DNA of 35,364 nt from an uncultured Christensenella sp. (GTDB lineage Bacteria > Bacillota > Clostridia > Christensenellales > UBA3700), in assembly GCA_910583735.1 (NCBI GenBank), contig CAJTXS010000016.1, positions 1 through 35,364 on the forward strand, in the 5' to 3' direction. This document shows, piece after piece, positions 1 to 6,460 of the stretch. Made by a program: the position numbers and the translations under genes. How positions within the stretch are numbered: position 1 is the first letter of the stretch; the number at the start of each line of letters is the position of its first letter. The notes beneath the pieces are model-generated. The model was not told the DNA's origin. It searched no databases and saw nothing but the letters and a program-made list of their open reading frames with translations.

Positions 1-1381
1 TCCCTATCTTCTTCTTAGTTACGGTAAAGTTAAAGTACCTTACCGTATCGCTCTCACCAGCAGATGTGTCGGGCGTACCCGTAAATTTAATTCCCTCTGC
101 GACAAGGTATGCCTTAATCTCCGCTTTTACCTTGTACGTGCCTGCGTCTTTAATGTCGCCGTCATATGTAATACTTATCTTATCGGCATTAAACCACTTC
201 TTTTGCTCGTCTGCCACATCGTCCAATGTGAGCGTTGTACCTTTATACTCTACAGATACGTCCGTAGGCTCTGCCAACGCTACGCCACCGCTATGCTGCG
301 CGGCAGAGTCAAGATTTAAGTGAAGCGCGGGACGGACGGCGTGACTAAGCGTTACAGCGTAGTTGCTAATAAAGTTGCCCTCCACAGTCACGTCGTACGC
401 AGTAGTAGCGTTAGTGCCGTAGCAGGAGCGCAGCCAGGAATTTGTGGAGTTGGATCGCTGATTGTTAGATAATGCCCAGATTCCGTCGGTAGTCTCGTCT
501 CTTCCTGTTTCTGTTAAGGATGGTAACCATATATAGTCATCCTTCCACGCGGCGTAGCCCGCTTTAGACGGCATTGTGCTCATATCTTTATTTTTACTGC
601 TGTCAGCATACCACTTCACCGTTCCGCTTGGAGTGCCGTACGCATCGTTAGGCAGCGTATATCCTATATTACCTATACTACCGCCCACATTATTGTTCTC
701 AGTGCCCTGATATGCCACTGCTGAAGGTTTTACAATAAAGTCAGTCAGCGAGCCCTTTACTTCAGGCATTGTCAGCTTGGCATATGCGTGGGTACTGCTC
801 TGCGGAGATTTAGTAAGCAACGTAGCGCCTTTAGCCTCTACATAGTCGCTACCAATATTAAGTCCGTGCGACCTTATATAACTTGTACCGTATACGTTAG
901 ACGGATATGTTACGTTAGTGACATCCTCATACCACTTATTCCACTTGTGAGTAGTCGCATTACTCGATTGCCACAGCGTTGCTATGGTATTGCCCGAGTT
1001 ATCCTTGGTTAAGTGCGTTACCGTCCATTGCTGTCCGTCCATGGTAAGCACTATGTCTTTATTACTGTTCTTAGCCCGTATCTGCTTAGCTGTAAGCGTG
1101 CCGAGGGCGTCTACGTCGCCTATCTCCGCGCCCGTCTTGCCCGTGAGCTTCTCATACAGCTCCGCCATAGCCTCGCCATCAAATACCTTGCCGTCTGTGC
1201 GGTCAGCGTACCCTTCAAGCAAGATGTCGCCGACGTCTACCGCTCCGCTCGTTATATTGGAAGTATTAAAAGCAAATACGTCATTGATATTATTAAAAGA
1301 AATAAAGCAACAGCATAGCAATACAGCGACAATAATAATCGCCGCAACAAATACAGATATATATCTATATCTTCTACTCAA
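1..1381 (-). CDS. Secreted surface protein, N-terminal part (runs off left edge); paralogue of the gene at 17821-22059
   Basis: Open reading frame with no stop before the window edge; about 460 codons are visible. The only plausible start is TTG at 1381, preceded by an AGG about 6 nt upstream and by an in-frame stop just before that. The N-terminus is basic (SRRYRY) and is followed by a hydrophobic stretch (about residues 8-27), consistent with a signal peptide or anchor. Residues from about 60 on align by eye with the 1412-aa protein at 17821-22059: both have LYEKLTG, a WTVT motif, TSYIRS, SLTDF, NDAYGT, WKDD-IWLPS and AVRPA-H. That domain resembles DUF6273-type modules found next to Ig-like repeats (family name is recall, not searched). 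It is followed by the start of an MBG/Ig-like repeat region. Likely cell-surface and adhesive or structural; ligand unknown. An inverted-repeat-bounded promoter segment lies upstream at 1506-1682, and a fixed promoter may lie at 1460-1488. Confidence 0.8.
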   Translation of the reverse strand, partial: MSRRYRYISVFVAAIIIVAVLLCCCFISFNNINDVFAFNTSNITSGAVDVGDILLEGYADRTDGKVFDGEAMAELYEKLTGKTGAEIGDVDALGTLTAKQIRAKNSNKDIVLTMDGQQWTVTHLTKDNSGNTIATLWQSSNATTHKWNKWYEDVTNVTYPSNVYGTSYIRSHGLNIGSDYVEAKGATLLTKSPQSSTHAYAKLTMPEVKGSLTDFIVKPSAVAYQGTENNNVGGSIGNIGYTLPNDAYGTPSGTVKWYADSSKNKDMSTMPSKAGYAAWKDDYIWLPSLTETGRDETTDGIWALSNNQRSNSTNSWLRSCYGTNATTAYDVTVEGNFISNYAVTLSHAVRPALHLNLDSAAQHSGGVALAEPTDVSVEYKGTTLTLDDVADEQKKWFNADKISITYDGDIKDAGTYKVKAEIKAYLVAEGIKFTGTPDTSAGESDTVRYFNFTVTKKKIG

Positions 1382-1459
1382 AACTAACCTATATACAGTC
1401 TATAATCAATAATTTCGTCATCCGACTGTAAATCTACTACAATGCGAAATTGTTCCGTT

Positions 1460-1488
1460 TATCTAACGTTATTGTCGATTAATGTCAA
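1460..1488 (-). promoter_or_regulatory. Possible fixed sigma-A promoter for the surface gene at 1381
   Basis: On the reverse strand TTGACA (1488-1483) is followed after 17 nt by TAGATA (1465-1460). The -35 is perfect but the -10 matches only 3 of 6 consensus positions. It lies between the inverted-repeat element and the TTG start, so if active it would express the gene whatever the orientation of that element. Confidence 0.35.
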
Positions 1489-1505
1489 AAAATCAGTCAC
1501 AAAAA

Positions 1506-1682
1506 TGTACATAAATTAGTATAATTGATGATCACGCACGGAAAAATTACGAGGAAATATATGGATTTTCGCCTATTTCCGCGGCATAATATTGACTTAT
1601 AAAGGGCTTTAAGCTAAAATATTAATACGATTAACGGCTACTGCTCGTAAAAATGATCATCAATTATACTAATACATGTACA
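1506..1682. repeat. Inverted-repeat-bounded segment, candidate invertible promoter (inverton 1)
   Basis: Left repeat 1506-1534 and right repeat 1654-1682 are reverse complements at 27 of 29 positions, with an unbroken 20-nt identical inner part (ATTAGTATAATTGATGATCA). They bound 119 bp. The bounded DNA contains a near-consensus promoter on the forward strand (1592-1620), pointing away from the surface gene that starts at 1381. Inversion would turn it toward that gene. Alternative: a short MITE-like insertion, because CAAAA occurs just outside both ends and could be a target-site duplication. Confidence 0.6.
1592..1620 (+). promoter_or_regulatory. Sigma-A-like promoter inside inverton 1, facing away from the surface gene
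   Basis: TTGACT (1592-1597), 17-nt spacer, TAAAAT (1615-1620); 5/6 matches in each hexamer. As drawn, it transcribes into the right repeat and then the hairpin at 1685-1709, with no forward gene beyond. After inversion of 1535-1653 the -10 would sit at about 1568-1573 on the reverse strand, giving a leader of about 180 nt to the TTG start at 1381. Confidence 0.6.
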
Positions 1683-1684
1683 CA

Positions 1685-1709
1685 AAATGCGGCTTGTTAA
1701 GCCGCATTT
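1685..1709 (-). terminator. Hairpin terminator after sufB, possibly bidirectional
   Basis: A perfect 9-bp stem AAATGCGGC/GCCGCATTT with a 7-nt loop. It lies 31 nt past the sufB stop on the reverse strand, and A/T tracts within the stem ends suit both directions. It would also stop transcripts leaving inverton 1 in its present orientation. Confidence 0.75.
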
Positions 1710-1740
1710 CCTCACTTAAATTATGCAACGGTAATTGAAA

Positions 1741-2655
1741 TCAGTTAAGAAATCCCTCGATAATGGCATCTTCCGCCTGCTTGTCTGTAAGTCCCAAAGA
1801 CATGAGTTTAATAAGTTGCTCGCCCGCTATCTTGCCTACCGCAGCCTCATGGACGAGACTTGCCTCGGGAGATATTGCGTCGATGCGCGGCGAAGAGACG
1901 ATGCGCGCGCTGTCCATAAGTATACCGTCGCACTCCACATGTCCGAAACAGCGGCTCTTACCTATCATATCAGAGACAAACTTCTGCCGAGAGTTATCTC
2001 TTGCGACGCTCCTGCTAACAATATCTGCGCTGCTGTCTTCGCCCATGAGCTTGACCTTAAAGTAAGTATGCGCCACATCGTCGGCATCGGTAAGAATCTT
2101 CTCTTTGACGATCAGCTTGGCGCCCGCGCGCAACACCGCCTCCGTCTTGCGGTCGGTATACGATACGCCGCCCAGCTGGGTAGATTCCATGATAAGGCAC
2201 GCGTCCTTGCCCACAATCGCCTTGGTTACGGGAGAAAACGACTTCTTACCGCCGTCGCCCTCTGCGTAATGTCTCTCGATATAAGTTACCTTAGAGCCCT
2301 TATCGAGGTGGAAGGTATGCACTCCGTCGTGTCTGCTCTCGCCGCACTCGTCGTTGTGTATGCCGCAGCCCGCTATAATAGTGACTTCCGCGCCTTTACC
2401 GATATAAAAGTCGTTGTAAACCGTATCGAGCATACCGCCCTTGGTAAGCAATACGGGGATATGCACGCTCTTGCCCTTGACACCGGCGCGCACGATAATA
2501 TCGATACCGTCCTTATCGCTCTTGGACACAATCTGTACATCGGGGTCGCTGTGCCTACCTATGCTGGTTCCGTCCTTACGGATATTGTAGCTGCCCTCGG
2601 GGATACCGTGCAACTCGGCTATCTTAAGTAAAAGCTCGCTGTCTATCTTATCCAT
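1741..2655 (-). CDS. SufB/SufD-family Fe-S cluster scaffold protein, short SmsB-like form
   Basis: 304 aa. It belongs to the SufB/SufD family, which together with the SufC ATPase assembles iron-sulfur clusters in the cytoplasm. It lacks the long N-terminal region of E. coli-type SufB (about 480 aa), matching the short SmsB of the minimal SMS system described in archaea and anaerobic bacteria. Near the C-terminus VECDGIL and VHEAAVGKI place a Cys (about residue 242) and a Glu (about 270) where E. coli SufB has its essential C405 and E434; this supports SufB-like rather than SufD-like function. The start is ATG at 2655, preceded by GGAGAGGG and overlapping the sufC stop by 8 nt; an in-frame extension to 2757 would run back inside sufC and is rejected. 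Co-transcribed with sufC. Confidence 0.88.
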   Translation of the reverse strand: MDKIDSELLLKIAELHGIPEGSYNIRKDGTSIGRHSDPDVQIVSKSDKDGIDIIVRAGVKGKSVHIPVLLTKGGMLDTVYNDFYIGKGAEVTIIAGCGIHNDECGESRHDGVHTFHLDKGSKVTYIERHYAEGDGGKKSFSPVTKAIVGKDACLIMESTQLGGVSYTDRKTEAVLRAGAKLIVKEKILTDADDVAHTYFKVKLMGEDSSADIVSRSVARDNSRQKFVSDMIGKSRCFGHVECDGILMDSARIVSSPRIDAISPEASLVHEAAVGKIAGEQLIKLMSLGLTDKQAEDAIIEGFLN

Positions 2656-3373
2656 TGACACCCTCTCCCTGTATCTTGGAGCATATCTTGCGATAGCCTG
2701 CAAGCCGCGGCAACATCTCGTCCCTGCTCCCCGCCTTTGGCTCGCCCGCGCTGTCAAGCAGCACGATGTCGTCGGCTATCTCCATAATCTTGCTCTGGTG
2801 GCTGACGATAATCACCGTCTTATCCTTGAGCCTGCGGAAGATACCGGTAAGCTCGTCAAAGCTCCACAGGTCTATGCCCGCCTCCGGCTCGTCGAGCAGA
2901 AAGACGTCTCCGCCCTTAGCCAAAGCCATAGCTATCTCTATGCGCTTGAGCTCGCCGCCGCTGAGCGAAGAGTCCACCTCTCTATTGATATAGTCGCGAG
3001 CGCACAACCCGACTGCGGAGAGATGCTCGCACAGTTCGTTAAGGTTATTGGTGTGACCGCAGGCTATGTCGAGCAGCTTCTTAACCGTGATGCCCTTAAA
3101 TCTTACGGGCTGCTGAAGCGCGAGCGTAAAGCCCATGCGGGCACGCTCGTCTATAGATATATCGGTGATGTCCTTGCCGCGATATATTATCTTGCCTGCG
3201 GTAGGACGCTCCACGCCCGATAAGAGTTTAATCATAGTGGATTTGCCCGAGCCGTTGTGACCCGTGATTACGGTAATTGCGCCCGCGCGGAAATTGAGCG
3301 ATATATCCTTGAGTATATCGCGCCTGCCGCCCTCGGAGCTTACCGAATATGAAATTTTGTCTAATTGCAACAT
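2648..3373 (-). CDS. sufC: Fe-S cluster assembly ATPase SufC (SmsC-like)
   Basis: 241 aa ABC-type ATPase without membrane domains. Walker A is GHNGSGKST (38-46), the Q-loop lies near LQQP (86-88), the signature is LSGGELKR (137-144), Walker B is VFLLDEPE (157-164), and the switch His is in VSHQ (192). The LSGGE-KR-E signature is typical of SufC. It should power remodelling of the SufB-like scaffold encoded next to it. No sufS, sufU or sufD is adjacent, so sulfur supply must come from elsewhere. ATG at 3373 has GAGAGG about 7 nt upstream. A consensus promoter lies at 3422-3451. Confidence 0.92.
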   Translation of the reverse strand: MLQLDKISYSVSSEGGRRDILKDISLNFRAGAITVITGHNGSGKSTMIKLLSGVERPTAGKIIYRGKDITDISIDERARMGFTLALQQPVRFKGITVKKLLDIACGHTNNLNELCEHLSAVGLCARDYINREVDSSLSGGELKRIEIAMALAKGGDVFLLDEPEAGIDLWSFDELTGIFRRLKDKTVIIVSHQSKIMEIADDIVLLDSAGEPKAGSRDEMLPRLAGYRKICSKIQGEGVNG

Positions 3374-3405
3374 ATGCCGTCCTCTCGGCGCAAAGGAGCA
3401 ATCCC

Positions 3406-3419
3406 CTTAACGCGTTAAG
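3406..3419. promoter_or_regulatory. 14-bp perfect palindrome at the sufCB transcription start (possible operator)
   Basis: CTTAACGCGTTAAG is a perfect dyad immediately downstream of the sufCB -10 element (3422-3427), covering the predicted +1. That position suits a repressor. Regulator unknown. Confidence 0.4.
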
Positions 3420-3421
3420 TG

Positions 3422-3451
3422 ATTATAAAATATCGTCCGATTAAATGTCAA
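3422..3451 (-). promoter_or_regulatory. Sigma-A promoter for sufCB
   Basis: Reverse strand TTGACA (3451-3446), 18-nt spacer, TATAAT (3427-3422): both hexamers match the consensus exactly. The leader to the sufC ATG is about 45 nt. Confidence 0.8.
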
Positions 3452-3495
3452 GCGCAACCGCCACGGCTATATTATATTGATTAATATAATAATTA

Positions 3496-4587
3496 TTATT
3501 GCCTGCGCTCGCCCAAGAAAACTCTGAATAGCGGCAGACATTTGGAATAAAACGACCTGTAAGCATCGCAGTAGTCCGTATCTTCTCTGCTGCGCGTGCA
3601 ACCGCCCGCTCTGCACATGCGATAGAATGGACACTGCTTACACTTATCGGGTATATCGAGAGAGCGGACTATAAACTGCCTTGCCTTATCGCAATGAGCA
3701 AGCTCTCTTAGCCCCGTATCGTTGATGTTGCCCAAGAGCCACTCGTCGATACAGTAGAAGTCGCAAGGATATACGTTGCCGTTGCCCTCTATCACAAATT
3801 GGTGCGAGCAATGACCCGATACGCCGCATTGCTCGGAGCGCTCGCCGAGAAAGAGCCGCACCGCGTTGTCCAAGTGACGTATACTCACGTAATTGCCGCT
3901 TACGTAGTCCTTAACGTATAGATTAAACAGCCTTATCAGATATTCGGCGTACTGCTTAGAAGTCATATACATTTCACCGTCGCCATCGTAACCGAGCGGT
4001 CTGAGACAGGGTATGAATTGCAGATATCTATAGCCGCGAGACTTGAAAAATGTATACACTCTCTCGATACCTTCGGCGCATCTTGCCGTAACCACAGTGA
4101 GGATATTGAAGTCGACGCCCTTAGCTGTCAACAGATCGGCAGTCTCTACCACCTTATTGAATACGGGAGCATACGCGGAGTCCATGCGGTATATATTGCC
4201 GTCCGCATCGCCGTCGAGGGACAGACCTATCAGAAATTGCTCTCTCTTGAATATGTCCGCCCACTCCTCGTCTACAAGAGTTCCGTTGGTCTGCAGAGCG
4301 TAATACACCTTGCTGCCCTTAGAGTTAAGCTGCTTTACCTTGTCTATGAAATATAAAAAGAATTCTTTGCCCGCAATCAGCGGCTCGCCGCCTTGAAAGG
4401 TAAAGTATACGCTGTCGCCGTCCGCCAGCTCGAGCGAGGAAGCTATCACGCAAGACGCCGTCTCTTGCGTCATTATACCCATATCGCTCACGCTCCTGCT
4501 CTCGGATAGAGAGTGGTAAAAGCAATATTTGCATCTCATATTGCACCGCATTGAAGCGGGCTTTATCATAACGGAAATCGCAGGCAT
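3496..4587 (-). CDS. Radical SAM/SPASM enzyme, anaerobic sulfatase-maturase (anSME) type
   Basis: 363 aa, close to the length of clostridial anSME (about 370). The radical-SAM cluster motif is C15-x3-C19-x2-C22 after the typical IKPAS opening; QGGEPL follows. The C-terminal SPASM domain has CGVSGHC, YPCDFYC, CKQCPFYRMCRAGGC and YCDAY, enough for two auxiliary 4Fe-4S clusters, and keeps the Asp in YPCDFY that is the proposed catalytic base. anSMEs oxidise a Cys or Ser in sulfatases to formylglycine using S-adenosylmethionine. No sulfatase gene lies in the window, so the substrate is unknown; peptide-modifying relatives share this fold. ATG at 4587 has AAGGAG 4 nt upstream. The upstream leader carries two small ORFs behind a promoter at 4916-4944. 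Confidence 0.87.
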   Translation of the reverse strand: MPAISVMIKPASMRCNMRCKYCFYHSLSESRSVSDMGIMTQETASCVIASSLELADGDSVYFTFQGGEPLIAGKEFFLYFIDKVKQLNSKGSKVYYALQTNGTLVDEEWADIFKREQFLIGLSLDGDADGNIYRMDSAYAPVFNKVVETADLLTAKGVDFNILTVVTARCAEGIERVYTFFKSRGYRYLQFIPCLRPLGYDGDGEMYMTSKQYAEYLIRLFNLYVKDYVSGNYVSIRHLDNAVRLFLGERSEQCGVSGHCSHQFVIEGNGNVYPCDFYCIDEWLLGNINDTGLRELAHCDKARQFIVRSLDIPDKCKQCPFYRMCRAGGCTRSREDTDYCDAYRSFYSKCLPLFRVFLGERRQ

Positions 4588-4639
4588 AATACTCCTTTAT
4601 AAATTGCGACGTAAGGCGCGTATGCGCTCTGTCCCCGGC

Positions 4640-4768
4640 TTAGCTTGACATATTGTTGCGGCGCATTGTTACATTGCATATACATGGGCACTTTCCGCCA
4701 CACTTCGTGAGAGGTATACTTTCCGCCGCGCAGTTGATTGGCGCAGCCCTGTCACAGATAGCTCGCAA
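4640..4768 (-). CDS. Putative 42-aa Cys-rich peptide upstream of the radical-SAM gene
   Basis: A short frame with a TTG start (4768), AAGG about 6 nt upstream, ending in TAA 52 nt before the radical-SAM start. It contains six Cys (positions 5, 13, 23, 27, 29, 31), four of them clustered in KCGGKCPCIC, and a basic tail (TMRRNN). No family recognised. Small size, Cys content and position in front of a SPASM enzyme suggest a modified-peptide precursor, but no classical sulfatase CxPxR target is present. It could equally be a chance frame, or the 3' part of a decayed gene: it is in the same frame as the 33-aa ORF upstream, separated by one TAA. Confidence 0.25.
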   Translation of the reverse strand: MRAICDRAAPINCAAESIPLTKCGGKCPCICNVTMRRNNMSS

Positions 4769-4783
4769 ATCCCGCCTTGCCGC

Positions 4784-4885
4784 TTATATTTGCGCCCCTG
4801 CCGGCATCGGCGCCGCTTTTACCGACTTATCTATATACAGATACCTACCTTTTCCCGTTGATACAACTGCCGCCTTGTCGTCCAT
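4784..4885 (-). CDS. Putative 33-aa leader ORF
   Basis: ATG at 4885, AAGG about 8 nt upstream, TAA stop at 4786-4784. The peptide starts MDDKAAVVSTGKGRYLYID and ends PMPAGAQI. It lies about 25 nt downstream of the predicted transcription start of the radical-SAM unit and is in frame with the Cys-rich ORF that follows its stop after 15 nt. No recognised family. The two frames may be the halves of one roughly 80-codon gene broken by a nonsense mutation. Confidence 0.22.
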   Translation of the reverse strand: MDDKAAVVSTGKGRYLYIDKSVKAAPMPAGAQI

Positions 4886-4915
4886 CGCTCGCGCCTTATC
4901 TATAATTATAAGTTA

Positions 4916-4944
4916 AGTATACATGATTTACGCCCGCTTTGCAA
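4916..4944 (-). promoter_or_regulatory. Sigma-A promoter for the radical-SAM unit
   Basis: Reverse strand TTGCAA (4944-4939), 17-nt spacer, TATACT (4921-4916). It predicts a leader of about 320 nt before the radical-SAM ATG, which covers both small ORFs. The rest of 4945-5070 holds only the divergent promoter region. Confidence 0.6.
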
Positions 4945-5074
4945 TAGCTGTAATTCTCCTACTAATATTCGTAAATCCTGCCAATAATAGATACTTGTCT
5001 ATCTAATGCGGGTAATTATGATATAATTTTACTTATCCGAACGCGCATTTTTTGCTCGATTAATCAATAGGCTA

Positions 5075-5083
5075 TGGTATAAT
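5075..5083 (+). promoter_or_regulatory. Extended -10 promoter for the acyltransferase-like gene
   Basis: TGGTATAAT is an extended -10 (TG plus a consensus TATAAT at 5078-5083), 30 nt before the chosen start. No good -35 at 17 nt; TTGCTC lies at a 20-nt spacing. A second TGATATAAT occurs near 5020. Confidence 0.55.
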
Positions 5084-5112
5084 TAAATCGAAATCTACTT
5101 ATGGAGAAGCGT

Positions 5113-6405
5113 ATGACCAAGCAGCCTAAGAGACTGAAAGCTCAGATGTGGGATAAGATGCAGTATCTGTTCCGCAATTATTACGACCGCATGTTGCATG
5201 TGCGAATCGACTTCGACGGTATGCTCGATATAGCCGCGCTGAAGGAAGCGTATAACTATATGCTCGAGCGCGTGCCCGTTCTGCACTCGCGTTTTCATAA
5301 CAACTTCATCAAGCCTTACTGGAGCGTCAAGAAGATAGATATAGACTCTATAGTCACGCTCAAGCAATATTCCGACCCCGCCAAGGCGGAAAGAGCCGCA
5401 AACGAGGCGCTGATACGCGAGATACCCGCCCAGTCCGACGCGCAGATAAGGGTGACCGTAGTGCGCTGCGGCGGCAAGGATATAATGATACAACTGCTCA
5501 ACCACATGTGCATGGACGGCGGTGACACCAAGTCTTTCGTCAAATCGCTGTCCAAAGTATATAGCGACATCGTTGCGGGAAGGACTCCCGATGCGCCCGT
5601 CAAGACGGGAGATAGGAGCCACTGGCAATTATATACCGGCTTCGACGAGGAAAAGCGCAAAGTAGCTAAGGGACTGTATAAGAACGTAAGCCGAGTAAAG
5701 GACAAAATTAAATTCCCCTTCGTAAAGGGCGGAGAGCTTAAGCCTCACGTAGTGGTCAAGCGCTGCGACGAAGAATTCTTCGATAAACTAAAGGCTTACT
5801 CCAAGTCTATAGGCGCTACGATTAACGACATAATACTCGCAGCCTATATACGCGAGCTTTATAAGATAACGGGCATGGACAAGGACAGACCGCTCGGTGT
5901 GCCCTGCATGGTGGATCTGCGCAGGTATATCGATATCAAAGACAGTTACGGCTATTCCAACCATGTAGGCTTTATGATAAGCCGCGTCGACAGACTGGAC
6001 GACGACCCCAAGGTCACCGCGCTCAAGGTCAAGGCTAATTCCGAGGAGAATAAAGCCGATCCCTATATGGGACTGTACGCGCTCCCCCTGCTCAACCTCG
6101 CGTATACGATTTTCCCTCAATTCATATCCGAGCCCGCAATATCGTTAGGCTATGACAATCCGTATACGGGACTTAGCAATATCGGTCTTATCGCCGACGG
6201 GGACGCCAACTTCGGCCCGCTCAAAACCGTAGACTTGTATATCACGGGAGCGATTAAGAAGAAGCCGTATATGCAGTTGTCGTTATACACTTTCCGTAAA
6301 AAGATTACCTTCACCATAGCGGTCACATGCTCCGAAGAGGACAGGCGTATTATATGCTCTTTCCTTGACGGTATGCTCGACGAGTTGTATAATATAATTG
6401 CTTAA
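5113..6405 (+). CDS. Condensation/acyltransferase-superfamily protein (alcohol acetyltransferase-like)
   Basis: 430 aa. The motif NHMCMDGGD (His131, Asp135-Gly136) is the HHxxxDG active-site signature of chloramphenicol-acetyltransferase-like folds, as in NRPS condensation domains, PapA5 and WS/DGAT enzymes, with the first His replaced by Asn. A later ANFGPL resembles the structural DFGWG motif. No signal peptide, so cytoplasmic. The acyl donor and acceptor cannot be read from sequence, and no NRPS or carrier-protein gene is present. ATG at 5113 is preferred over ATG at 5101 because GGAG lies 6 nt before it. Divergent from the radical-SAM unit and followed 55 nt later by the DUF368 gene, with no terminator between them. 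Confidence 0.7.
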   Translation: MTKQPKRLKAQMWDKMQYLFRNYYDRMLHVRIDFDGMLDIAALKEAYNYMLERVPVLHSRFHNNFIKPYWSVKKIDIDSIVTLKQYSDPAKAERAANEALIREIPAQSDAQIRVTVVRCGGKDIMIQLLNHMCMDGGDTKSFVKSLSKVYSDIVAGRTPDAPVKTGDRSHWQLYTGFDEEKRKVAKGLYKNVSRVKDKIKFPFVKGGELKPHVVVKRCDEEFFDKLKAYSKSIGATINDIILAAYIRELYKITGMDKDRPLGVPCMVDLRRYIDIKDSYGYSNHVGFMISRVDRLDDDPKVTALKVKANSEENKADPYMGLYALPLLNLAYTIFPQFISEPAISLGYDNPYTGLSNIGLIADGDANFGPLKTVDLYITGAIKKKPYMQLSLYTFRKKITFTIAVTCSEEDRRIICSFLDGMLDELYNIIA

Positions 6406-6460
6406 AGCAGCTTCGCCTTGACAAGCGGACGCCTGCTTGCTCGAGGAGAATATCGCTTTA

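Noticed and set aside
1735..2631. Forward-strand 298-codon frame
   Set aside because: Antisense shadow of the SufB-like gene; that frame has clear motifs and a coupled start, this one has none.
4653..4916. Forward-strand 87-codon open frame starting at a TTG
   Set aside because: No ribosome binding site, no recognisable family, and it lies antisense to the predicted radical-SAM leader; most likely a chance frame.
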